Part shown: positions 49,501-63,019 of the stretch, piece after piece
Numbering within the stretch: the stretch's first letter is position 1
How the letters are laid out: every line of letters starts with the position of its first letter
NCBI GenBank assembly: GCA_963457665.1
Contig: OY735234.1
Location: 2,172,003-2,236,002 of the forward strand
DNA length: 64,000 bases
Direction of reading: 5' to 3'
Source of the DNA: Thysanoteuthis rhombus
Lineage: Eukaryota > Mollusca > Cephalopoda > Oegopsida > Thysanoteuthidae
Position numbers and translations under genes: made by a program
The notes under the pieces: model-generated
Seen by the model: only the letters and a program-made list of their open reading frames with translations
Databases searched by the model: none
Told to the model about the DNA's origin: nothing

Positions 49501-52500
49501 ACTCAATACTAGAATTAAGATTGTTGACACCCTAAGTGAAGATAAACAAAAGTTGCCTCTACAAAATCGTTATTCTCAAAATTGGATACTTCTTGAATCA
49601 ATAACAGAAATAGTAATAAAGTTTATCATGTCAAACTCCATTGGGTCAGTTAACTTATGTGATAAGAAAACATTAAATTTTTAGGTCGTATTGAACAAAC
49701 TTGAAGAGAAAGCACAAAATTGCTCAACATGATACAACATTTATCCTTTTGGGAAAGCACAGTAGCAACAGTTCTAATGATTCTATTCTCTGATTTTTTG
49801 ATTCTAGTCTTCATATTATCAGTTTATATGCTTGTCTATCCTTGAATTTAGTTATGAAATTATGTAGGGAAACCAGGGCAAGTGGATCACAGAGCACTGT
49901 AAATCCCTACGATTTTTTTTTTACAAAAATGAATACACAACAGAATGACGACTATTTCCTTTTCTCAAGTCAGCTCATTCACTATCTTATTTTGTGAAAG
50001 ACTTACCTGCTTGTGCATTGCTGTGAAGTGTGTAAGCTAAGGGACATAATTTCAAGCAAAAAGCAATATTCAGAGGTACATTTACTTTCATTATAGAGCT
50101 GCATCTATTCAGAATTTTCTAATTGTGGTATTTGAGGTGAAAGTAAGATTGTATTGGAATTGTTTTTGTCCAAGATGCAATCACTGTACTTGTCCTTTTC
50201 AGAGATATAAGGTTATTTATCTGAATAGTGAAAGTAGTGCACAGTGGATCTGAGCACAGTTGATTAATTCCAGGATTGTGCCACTTAGATTCTTTTAATT
50301 ACAATTGATCCAGTCAATTCATTTCATGTATTTTACAAAGAAACTAAAAGAGCATTTTAATTTTACTTTCATAACAATCTTTTCTTTAATTACTTTTCTG
50401 TATCTTCAGTATTGGACAGGCAGATCAAATCTAGAATCAGGACCTCAGAAATCAAAAGCACAAATTTTCAGATTACTCTCCAATCAAAATATAATTCAAT
50501 TAAAACAAGGATGAAATGAAACTATTTCTTCACTATATTCTTTCATTTAGTTACAGGGATCTGAATTATACATTCCATCTTTATTTCGATTAAATCAAAT
50601 TTTAATTACGGTGTAATCAGAAAATTGGTATTTTTGACTTGAATCAATCTTGGGGTTCAGATTCTACATTTGATGTAGACAGCCTGATACTTGAAATATC
50701 CATGCTTGTCACTATGTATTTTTGATTGTGACACTCCAAGTAGGGTTAAAATACTATTTTCCAGAAATGCTAATTTGGTAAAACAAAATTTTAATTTAAT
50801 ACTTTATATCTTTTATAGCTACGACCATTTCAACCCGGTTATGAGTGTTTACCTTCAGCTCCCCCTCCACCATATTCACCACCATTAAACCAACCAGGTA
50901 AGGATGATGATTAAAAAGGGAGGTAATCCCAAACTGATATTGTAAGGGGGATAATCAAGTTAACCACATTCTGGTTACAACATAAACAAATAAAAACAAG
51001 TAAATTTTCATAAGGTTTCATATGCACTAATGTAAAATAAATGAAAAAAAAATAATTTCAGTTGAAGAAATGGATAGAGAAAATGGTATTTCAAACACAC
51101 ACTGTTCTATTCTATCATTTGCCTGTTTGGTAGCTGAGATAGTTGCATATTTCCTACTGGTGATAGTGGGCAGTATTTGAATTCAAGTTACAAGCTAGAA
51201 TACCGAATCTTGATTTTCAAAATTGGTAGGCTCTAGCTTTTTAGAAGAATAGTGTAACACAATTTTCTTATTTTCATACACTGGACTAAGCTAAACTTAT
51301 CTACTCGTCCCTGATTTTCTTTATTCTTTTAAATTCAAAATATCAGCATAACATTCGCTCCATCTTGATGCTGTATTACTTCTACAGTCGTATGATCACC
51401 GTAAGATATGATCGTTAAGAATAGATCATATATTGTTTTAAAAGCAGGATGATGGGAGAATAATAACAAGGTAATAAAAGATGGAAACACAACCATGAGG
51501 AAATTAATCATTTATTCATTTTTCAACCAACAAGAAAATAAATATTTTGTTAAATATCTTTGTATGCAAGTGCTAGTGATATTTTGGTGTTGTTTCTGAA
51601 GGTAAAAGTAAATGCATGTTAATGAATTGTCTTTTTACTAGTTATATTTATTTTGGTGTGAATGCAGAGTAAAATCAAATAGTACTTACATTTTAGTTGA
51701 AAAAGGCATCGTATGAAATCAGGGATTCTGATTCTCGGACCCATATGGTCTGAGGACTTGAGAGACAGGGAATAAAAAGAAGGGCAGATATGTGCGAGCA
51801 TTACATCTTATAGACAAGAGAGTAACCGGAAATCAGAGACCATTTCAGGGCTGATATCCAATGTAGTGATTTCTTATGAAAGAAAGAGAAACACTACTTT
51901 CAATTATTGAATTTGTTTGTTTGTTTGTTTATACTGCTCATTTATTTACATTGAAAGCAAAATAGTCCCACTACACAACTTCTCATCAATACATTAAAGC
52001 TGCGCCATACACTATTCCAGTGAATATATGAAATCTAAACTAGCTTTCCAAGGGAAATTATGAATTATCTAGTATTACCTTATGTTGTAACTTGAATACT
52101 TCATTGAAAACTTGCAGGGGGGATATTTAAAAAAAACAAAATATTTTCACTATTCATTGAGGAGATTATGTGTGTGTGTATGTGTAGAATTTCTACTCAG
52201 AACGCTTAGAGCAGGGCAAAGCCCAGATACATTGATAAATATATATATATACATATATATATATATAATTGTCAAAATACATGAATAACTTGAACCCAGC
52301 AAAAGTGTTTTAACTGGTAGTGGTGATTAATAACAGTAAACCAATAACGATTACATACATAACAGATGGGTTATATGTGAAGAGGTGTTTTTCCTCAACC
52401 TCCCAATAACTAATGTCTTTTGATCTATGATCAAAGAAATTCAGACAACTTGAGACTATCATATCTATTACTACTACTGGGTGTAAACAAACAATATGGT

Positions 52501-53248
52501 ATGTAAAAATCAGATGAAAAAATGTAGCTATATATTTAGCTTGAATTTCGGCTGGTGATAGGTTGTTGTAGCAAAACTGGTAAAACATTATCCATGTCAG
52601 ACGGGCTCCCAAGGACAAGGTATGTGAGTTCAAATCTTGCTACTTACTTGATGGTTGTAGAATGTAAAAAAAAACCCAAAGAGAACATTGATTAGAGGCA
52701 ACAAAAATAAAATGAAAGATAAACTAGCCTGAAATCAGAGATGTAATTCAAGGGAAACTCTTGAATAGTTGTTTACCTAATGAATTTCTCCAGACAAATC
52801 TCACTCAATGTTGAAGGGGACCCCACAAGGAGCCAAGTGCCCTGGGCCCCCAAATTATTAATAATGAAAAGGCTCTGAAAATTTAGATAACTTTGTGATT
52901 GTTTTAGATTTTTAATACTCTGTAAATATATTCTTATTTATCTGGAAAAAATCTACCTCTACAAAATTAGGTTACCCAGGATATAATTTGACACAACCAG
53001 CCACTCTTGGGAACTACCCTGGGATACCATATCCTCAACAGGTTCAGTCAGCACCATTAAATTACAACATGGTACCTTACCCAAGAGGATCAGAAGTTCC
53101 CCAGAAAGAGACGATCATTATTCGAGAAGAGGATAGATCATCAGATAATTTTGCTGCTGGTAAGTCTTCTTAGATTCATTTTGAGATTCTTAAAAACAAT
53201 AATAATTAAAAAATCTTGATGTCTTGGACAATTAAATTCTTCCCTAAG

Positions 53249-53283
<35 letters not shown>

Positions 53284-54678
53284 ACAGTGATTACAAAAAG
53301 TATCCGATACATTGTTAAAAGTTTATTTTAACATATACAGCTTCCAAATTGACAGAATTTGGATTGAAGATTTATATTAATACAATAAATACAAAAACTG
53401 AAAAGTAATGTGAAAAAATCAGAAATCTTTGATCCAAATTCGATCAGTTTTGAAGCTGTGTGTTAAATTTATTGCAAATGCATTTCAACAATGTGTTCAT
53501 TGGATGATGTCTCTGGGTTGAAATACCATTTCAATCTATTCAGCCTGTTCCACTAGTATCTTGTGATATCACAAATTTTGTTGGTTGGATTTATTTGCTC
53601 TGCTTAGAATATTAAAACAAATGAATAGAGGCTGTTACTTCCTGATTTTGAAGTGTTTTATTTATTCAATCTGAGCTCTTAATCCTTACAGAATGAACTC
53701 AGTGAGTCAAATTCAAACACCGATTGAGAAAGTTTGTGTCTAATGCACTTGGAAAAGGCATGGATCCACCAACCGACCTCCAGTTATATGTAAAATAGTG
53801 CAGGGTGAAGTGAGTGATGCCACTTTGGGTGCTTTCGCATATCACAAACAGGCCAAGTAGATAGTAATACACGGAGCCCAAGCAGGAACAAACAGCAATA
53901 TTTACTTCTGATTCCTCAGTTATTTTTTTAATCAGCTTTGAAACCATGACATTCAACCTCAACAAAACATGAGTTCCAGCAACAACTATTTCTTTCAGAT
54001 ATTGTTAAAATTACATATACAAGTAAAGCTCCCATTTTATAAAAGATGTGTTCCAAGAAAATGGACAATCTGGAAGCTTTATTCAATCTGAGACCAATTA
54101 CAGGTGAAGCTCTTACTTTCTCCACTCCTACTTTGGAATAGGATTATCTAAAGTAGGAACTTCACCTGTATATAGTGTAACCAAAAATTCCAGGGAATTT
54201 GAACAATGCCTGTGAACCAAGTGTAGTATGGACTTTGCTGCTACCCTTTATGAGCCAAGATGCAAAGAACCTAAGGTGACTATTTCGGAGAAAATAAATG
54301 AAACTAGGTGTTATGGTCAATTACGTATATTTTTTTGAAACATGGAAAAAAATAGTTGCATTATACATATATTATACATAATATTAAAAAAAAAAAAAAA
54401 AAAAAGAAAGAAAGTTCAGTAAGTGGAAAATTTCAAATATATTCAATCCAGAGTGTATTTAAAAATCCTTTAGCATACTATAACCACCATGGTTCACAAT
54501 GATTATTGATGCTAAGTCTTTCTTCTAATTTTCAGGTGTTCTCATGGGTGAAGCTGCTGCCCTCAGTATGGGAGGTGGCTGGGGAGGAGATTGCTGGGAT
54601 AATGCCCCTCCTGATGTTATTCAGACCACAGAAATTAACATCTTTGAGGAACCTTATGATAATAGCTTTGACTTTTAA
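45010..54678 (+). CDS. Evectin-like PH-domain protein (PLEKHB family), 5' incomplete, 7 exons recovered
   Basis: Seven exons join by GT-AG sites with matching phases into about 253 residues plus an unfound N-terminal exon. Residues 1-115 or so form a PH domain: QIKAGLVTHYHQ opening, SWKERYLVLLQD strand, and the closing helix SVQSWVEAIQYV with its conserved Trp. A Pro/Tyr-rich linker follows with PPPPYSPP, which contains a PPxY WW-domain ligand, then ETIIIREEDRSSDNFAAGVL, closely resembling the VIIRE...LALGMLAG tail of vertebrate evectin-2. Evectins bind phosphatidylserine on recycling endosomes through the PH domain and recruit NEDD4-type ligases; that role is inferred by family. Oddity: the usual hydrophobic tail is replaced by a Gly/Trp then acidic C-terminus. 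Confidence 0.85.
46303..46418 (+). CDS. Evectin-like exon, PH beta strands 2-4
   Basis: QFLFAKSWKERYLVLLQDST, then LEWYSDDSAGHLEGAINLK, the W-x-x-R-Y-x-V-L hallmark of PH domains. Acceptor ttttcag, donor gtaaat, ends in phase 0. Confidence 0.88.
46493..46534. repeat. (TA)n microsatellite
   Basis: About 21 TA units directly abutting the inverted SINE pair, 75 bases after the evectin-like exon at 46303-46418. Confidence 0.97.
46537..46872. mobile_element. Head-to-head inverted pair of tRNA-derived SINE copies
   Basis: Outer ends TTAAGAAATGGATATATAAT and its approximate complement at 46840-46872 pair. CAGAATAATTATGAATG pairs with CATTCATAATTATTCTA. Toward the centre each arm has a B-box-like GGTTTGATTC / GAGTCAAACC block. 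The body (TTCATTTTCTTTAATTGTT-like) matches the SINE at 47351-47560. Confidence 0.8.
46960..47262. mobile_element. SINE-related copy with terminal hairpin
   Basis: CTGTTTAGCTCAAATTCCTG is a shortened SINE head and is followed by the shared body (CATTTTCTTTGATTG, TGTCTGGACCAAGTGAC, AGGTCATTTCAAATAG). Its end holds an inverted repeat: GAAATGGACATATTTGGTCC at 47131-47150 pairs with its complement at 47233-47252. Confidence 0.7.
47351..47560 (+). mobile_element. tRNA-derived SINE, best-preserved copy
   Basis: The tRNA-like head at 47351-47432 has TTTAGCTCAATGGTAAGAGC (A box) and AGGTCTGATTCCTGC (B box), and GCTGTT pairs with AACAGC like an acceptor stem. The body runs to about 47560, ending in A+T-rich sequence. 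Evectin-like intron. Confidence 0.75.
47630..47830. repeat. Inverted copy of the 480-1080 repeat family
   Basis: Reverse-complement reading gives AGGTGCAAAATTGTAGCTT followed by the GGCTACAAATGACCTTTGG segment, which matches units at 740-960. Lies in an intron of the evectin-like gene. Confidence 0.55.
48229..48392 (+). CDS. Evectin-like exon, PH middle
   Basis: FVAPLLAIGERTAQIPGKPK to IEWFLFADEESVQ. Acceptor atccag is chosen over the nearby tttgtag because only it keeps phase 0 and an open frame. Donor gtaagt, ends in phase 2. Confidence 0.85.
49402..49429 (+). CDS. Evectin-like micro-exon, PH C-terminal helix
   Basis: Only 28 bases, SWVEAIQYV, carrying the near-invariant Trp of the PH C-terminal helix. 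Acceptor tttcag, donor gtaagt. Skipping it would shift the frame. Confidence 0.88.
50406..50693. repeat. Inverted repeat with ~115-base diverged arms
   Basis: The reverse complement of 50406-50517 (ATTTCATCCTTGTTTTAATT, TAATCTGAAAATTTGTG, GATTCTAGATTTGATCTGCC) aligns in order with 50571-50693 (ATTCCATCTTTATTTCGATT, TAATCAGAAAATTGGTA, GATTCTACATTTGATGTAG). A related single segment is at 60155-60245. Confidence 0.7.
50819..50897 (+). CDS. Evectin-like exon with PPPY motif
   Basis: LRPFQPGYECLPSAPPPPYS and onward. PPPY is a classical WW-domain ligand also present in vertebrate PLEKHB2. Acceptor tttatag, donor gtaagg, ends in phase 1. Confidence 0.88.
52238..52267. repeat. (TA)n microsatellite
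   Basis: Imperfect TA run interrupted by one CA. Confidence 0.9.
52555..52660 (+). mobile_element. tRNA-derived SINE head
   Basis: GTTGTAGCAAAACTGGTAAA is A-box-like and GTGAGTTCAAATCTTGCTAC is a good B box (GTTCAAATC), about 60 bases apart. Evectin-like intron. Confidence 0.55.
52971..53159 (+). CDS. Evectin-like exon, Pro/Tyr-rich linker
   Basis: GYPGYNLTQPATLGNYPGIP through ETIIIREEDRSSDNFAAG. It is low in complexity with spaced Pro, Tyr and Gly, and the IIIRE block matches the evectin tail. Acceptor aattag, donor gtaagt, phase 1 both ends. Confidence 0.88.
53251..53279. repeat. (CA)n microsatellite
   Basis: About 14 CA units, 90 bases after the evectin-like linker exon. Confidence 0.97.
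53715..53880. repeat. Dispersed repeat, copy 2 (AAAATAGTGCAGAGTGAAG family)
   Basis: Direct-orientation relative of 11930-12150, in the last intron of the evectin-like gene. Confidence 0.6.
54101..54169. repeat. Short hairpin, ~19-base arms
   Basis: CAGGTGAAGCTCTTACTTT pairs with AAAGTAGGAACTTCACCTG with two mismatches around a 31-base spacer, in the last evectin-like intron. Confidence 0.85.
54536..54678 (+). CDS. Evectin-like last coding exon
   Basis: GVLMGEAAALSMGGGWGGDC, then an acidic end INIFEEPYDNSFDF and TAA at 54676-54678. The start resembles the evectin GMLAGAATGMALG segment, but no membrane-spanning hydrophobic stretch follows. Acceptor tttcag. Confidence 0.85.
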
Positions 54679-55204
54679 GTCTCAAAAGATTGAAATTCCT
54701 TTGTTGAGAATATATTAAAAATTGAGATAAGTATTGAGAAAGAAAACGCTAAAACTTCAAGTTATCCTTTAGAAAACTTATTCTATTTCTAAGGATAAGT
54801 TCTATCAATGTATTTATTGTTTTCTCTTACCTCAACCTATTTTGGATTCAAGCAAAATTGTATGTGTTTGTTCCACTAATTAAATTTCAATTTACTGATT
54901 GAATTGACACTTGTTTTTTAATGATTATTTGATTCTTTGTTTGAAATGAAGTATTTTTATAATTCAATGATCGTTATCAATTATCATCATCATTAGTCCC
55001 CCCCCCTGCTGTCAAAAAATTACAGCAATTATCAAGTGATTTTGCAATAGCATTGTACTTATAAAATATCAGAAACATTATATTGTGCAGCATTTTCTTG
55101 TTTATGCTTAATATTTCCTGAATATTGAACTAATCTGAAAGTAAAGATATAAGTGATCAAGTTCAACATAACATCGAATTCTATTGAGTAATCGTAGAAA
55201 CTAA

Positions 55205-55325
55205 AAGGTGGCGAAGAGTTTTATCCACTTTGATGTTTTTGTGTTCCAGAGCTCATGGCTGTAACGTTTTGTCAACAGACTTGAAAATAAGCATCAGTGC
55301 TCCACTAGACCCCTTCTGAAATGTT
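55205..55325. repeat. Dispersed repeat, second copy of the 44310 family
   Basis: Direct-orientation copy just downstream of the evectin-like gene; shared blocks are given in the 44310 entry. Confidence 0.7.
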
Positions 55326-55604
55326 TATAATTACAATTATAGAGAAAATGTACGTAATGGTTATTTTGTATGAAAAGTTCAGGGGAAATCGGGCCAGGAC
55401 CCAGAGGAATGCATCCACACATGTATGTAAGAAAGGAATACATACAACGGATTCATTCTTGTGGGGGGGGGGGAGAAAAAAGAGAGAGAGAGAGTGAGAG
55501 AAAATAGCAATTTATTAGGAACTGTTCATCTCAGGGCAAGCATAGTGAAGAGAGAGTCAAAGATAAAGAAAAGGGGATAAATAAGATGTCAATGTTTTTT
55601 TTAT

Positions 55605-55719
55605 GTTCTATAACAAGGAAATTAGTCCAACAATGTGTCCACATCCATCTGCCATAACTACAGTGCAATAAGTCTTTTAATTACATTACACTTCTGAGAT
55701 AGGCTTAGAAGATTCACAT

Positions 55720-55778
<59 letters not shown>

Positions 55779-56185
55779 GAACCGTACTGTATCAGGGGAT
55801 GCCTGCATCAATAAGATAGATATTTTTAATCAGTATAATATGGTAGATATATATCAAACAGTACTATATCAGAGATGGCTGCAACAAGATAATAACTACG
55901 AAATGATGTTATAGTGGAGGATGGCTGTACTAATAGTATTTTTTTTCAATTCTGAATTTCAAATGGCTATAAAATCAGGGTCAAGTTTGGCATTGTAATT
56001 GTATAGTAAATTGAACCACCCTTCTTAAACATGATGTAATGGGTGGAAACTATCCGATTTGGTTAGAGCATTGTGAGGAAGCAGGACTAAAAAGAATCTG
56101 TCACATGCTAAAAATTGATTCTTAACATATCGACTGACAGACTGATTTAACTGACTTATACACTCTTTTTTAGAGATGTGTATGG
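55605..56185. repeat. Probable diverged copy of the GATGCGTCC-family repeat
   Basis: The left part AATGTGTCCACATCCATC and the right part TTAACATATCGACTGACAGA with TAGAGATGTGTATGG resemble the two ends of the copy at 58979-59256. A (TA)n tract and unrelated sequence lie between. Low similarity, so tentative. Confidence 0.4.
55723..55775. repeat. (TA)n microsatellite
   Basis: Long pure TA run in the convergent intergenic region. Confidence 0.97.
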
Positions 56186-58978
56186 ATCATGTATAACAGA
56201 ACAGAAAGAAAAAAAAAAATCAGTATACTGGAAACAATAGAATATTTGTTCATTCTTAACATAACATAGATGGAAAGCAAGGATACTGATCGTTTTGAAT
56301 ATTATTATAGTGTGAAAAAAAAAAATTGCTTCTTTTTGGTATTAGTTTGGACTGGTGAAATTTTAGTACAATAATCATCATAAAAGAAGAAAACCAATAG
56401 AATAATGATAAATAAGCAAGAGATGTCAGTTCACGGTACCTTTATTCAGATAAAAAATATAGCCATGAGGCCAGTATATGCATATAATACATTTATTTAC
56501 AAGGAAAAGGTTGCAAAGATGTGAGGAAGAGCAGGAAAAAAAAAAAAAAAAGACCTAATACTTTGGAACTGACTAATAAATCCAATTGTCTTTACAATGT
56601 TGACAATGAAAACTGTTGTAAATCATTGTAATACTTCATTTTGTATGGAGAAAAATAAAGCCTGAAAGATGGATTTTCCTCTGGTGGAACTATATAATTT
56701 ATGATTATTAAATTATTGGGCCCACATAGTAGTTAATATTAACAGACATTAAACAATTGGTTTCATAGTTCAACTTACCAAACCAAGTATTTGAAATTTA
56801 TTTATCATGTATGGGAGAAAGAAATCACTAATTCATTTTTTGTATACAAGAATAGCTTTCATGCATTAATCTAACTGTTCAATTTTCATGAAAGGATGCA
56901 GAAATTAAAAATTAAATAAACTTAAACACCTAACATTTCTTTGATTTCTCTAGAACTGATCTCAGATCAGATTCACTGATGTGTGAAGTCTACTAATTTT
57001 CTTTCAGTTTTGACTTATTGGATATAATGGTTCAGTAATGTTTAGATTACATGAACTTGATAGTGCTCGATAAAAATAGCAGAAGTGAAAAACTACAAAA
57101 AAAAAAAATGGCACATTTAATCAAAATGCTAATGTTCTAAAAAACACCGAGTATGACTGAAAGAACATAGAGGCTAAGAATTAAATGTTAGGGTTATTTC
57201 TGGGTATTGGGGTTTTAATTAAAAATGCCATTTTCCCTCGTGTGATTATTACTTAGAATCCCACTTAATAGTAAGCAATACCTAAAACAAAATTGAAGAA
57301 AAGAGACGGCCAATGTAAAATTAAAATTTTCAAGACAAACTAAGATTAACAGCTAACATTATTAAAAAAAAGAGGTACAGAAATAATTTACTGATCCAAG
57401 AGACATTTTATTTAGTAGCTGCATTTTCCTGCTTCCTTTATTGACCAAGATCATCAATTATGGCACATAATATATATATACAAGTGAAAAATATATTGAA
57501 AGAAATCCAATTCAAGAGTGTTTATCTTCATACCATTTAATTTCTGCTGATTTAATCTAATATTTCTTACAGTTGGAATAGAACATTTCTTTTATACATA
57601 AGTTCATTCATTATTCTAAGTAAAAACTGTCTTTAAATATTGCCTGCTGAGAAGGCAATTATTGGGTTTGGCAATGAAAGTTATATTAAAGGTCTAATTT
57701 ATTAAATAATGATAAATCTTAGCTGTCATTATTCAATGATAGTTATAGCAGAACATTAAATCAATAAAGTTCAATAGAAACCAAGAAAAGAATGGTCAAG
57801 TACCTTTGCTTTTTCTCTTTTTAACATTCATTTTAACACAAGTTGTAAATTTTAAATGGTCAATTCCACAAGTTTATGACTTGAGAGAATAAACAAAAGA
57901 TTTTCCATAACAGTTTAGATATTTGGTGGGAATTATCACAAACATAACAGCTAAATGAACAACTCTCAAATTAATAAATACAAAAAACTTATTACCAAAT
58001 TCCCATGTTTATATGGGATTTGGAAACAAGCTTTTTCATCAAGAGCTGATACACCATAGGGTTTATTAAAAGAGAGAAATTTAGTGGTACCATACTTTGT
58101 AGTTTACAAATGTAGAATTGATCCCTTTGATCATTGCAGTAAAAAAATTGAACAAAGAAAACCACAATAATGAGTAGAAAAACAATTATAGTATTTTCCA
58201 ATGAATTTAACAAACTTATCAATTTCAGACTATTTTTTGTTTTACGAATGTGAAATATGACTCTATACTTTTTTCCGAGGAAAATTAAAAAAAATATGAC
58301 AAGCAAATTAAAAAGACAAGCAAACTGAATTAATGAATATGAATAATCATATATATGTTACAGCTACAGTTGCTGCAAATATTACTTTATTTTAAGCAAA
58401 ATCAGTTGAGACTTGTCTCTTAATGTATTTGATTTAAATAAATGATAATTTGCTTGCCGTATTTTTCAATTTGATCGGGGAGAAGTTATGGAAATAGGAA
58501 ATTTACAGAGATCCACTAATTCATATTTTCTTAAATCTCAACTAATTGGTTATAAGAACCAATTTCTCTACTCAGAGGCATAGTTCTGACTCTTATCTGA
58601 AGGAGTAATGGAAGTCTTTGCTATTTCCTCAATTTAGTATCTATATGAACAGACTGATGAGAATCTTAGGGGTATAGAATTATTTGCTCATTTTATAAAT
58701 GCCGGCTCAGTGGCTTGAATCAACATCTTTAGGAAATGATGGTGTTCATCCAGTTCACTAAACAATGAATGATAAAAGATCCAAATGATTTTAATGTTGT
58801 ATTACCACTAGATGATCTTTTGTGAACAAGAAAAAAATTACATACTTGACGATAATACTGTTTAAGTATATAATATTAACAAGACAACCTCAAAATGAAA
58901 TTGTAGCCATTTTTAAAAACAAAAATAGATGTATATTTTTCTTCTCTTGGAAAATACTGTAGAAGAAAAAAATAAAGA

Positions 58979-59256
58979 ACCATGAGTTCAATGATGCGTC
59001 CACCATCCATGATAGTAGTAGTGGGAAGAAGAGGAAGGTTCACCCAAGGTGTAGGCCAGATTTCACATCAATCCAACATGATACAGCTGAGATAATTGAC
59101 ACTTAGCATTACTGAGGAGGAAGATGGTTTCACCTGAAAGTCTGGACCAAGTTTCATATCCAACATGATACGGATGAGAGAATTGATATTTAACATATTA
59201 GGAATTGACAGACCAACTGACAGAAAAGTATCTGATAGAGATGCGTGGACGCATCT
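58979..59256. mobile_element. Dispersed element, fullest copy of the GATGCGTCC family
   Basis: Begins ACCATGAGTTCAATGATGCG, continues CATGATAGTAGTAG, GATACAGCTGAGATAATTGA and AGACCAACTGACAG, and ends at the palindrome GATGCGTGGACGCATC (59240-59255). The first TGATGCGTCCACC and the last GGACGCATC are complementary, so the ends form short terminal inverted repeats. About 280 bp, non-coding. Class unknown, MITE-like. Confidence 0.6.
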
Positions 59257-59468
59257 AAAAAGAAAAGGTAGAAAATTTTACCCAAGATGATATCTATTAA
59301 GGCATTATCCCCCAAAATAAAAGCAGTATATAATTTTTCTTTGCAACTCACCATAAATTAGCTGCAAGGTATTTCTGTATTCTTGCCAAATATTACTTTT
59401 GAAGTTTTTCCCCCCCATGAGTAAGACGGATTTATTTTGTTTGGATAGAATCCCGAGCAGCCTGTGTG

Positions 59469-59474
59469 TTTATT
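59469..59474 (-). terminator. YIPF4 candidate polyadenylation signal
   Basis: Minus-strand AATAAA about 20 bases after the stop, with another at 59431-59436. If the first is used, the 3' UTR would be very short. Confidence 0.45.
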
Positions 59475-59494
59475 AAGGTGAAATGTAGGAATGT

Positions 59495-63019
<3,525 letters not shown>

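Larger units (their letters stand above)
54679..59468. other. Convergent intergenic region between evectin-like gene and YIPF4
   Basis: No coding exon was recognised. The left end should hold the evectin-like 3' UTR, although no strong AATAAA lies close to the stop. The rest is A+T-rich with the 44310-family copy, a (TA)n tract, a poly-A run at 56537-56552 and GATGCGTCC-family material. Confidence 0.5.

Noticed and set aside
57992-58306. 104-codon minus-strand frame rich in Phe, Ile and Leu
   Set aside because: Composition is what A+T-rich DNA gives by chance; no start context, splice signals or homology.
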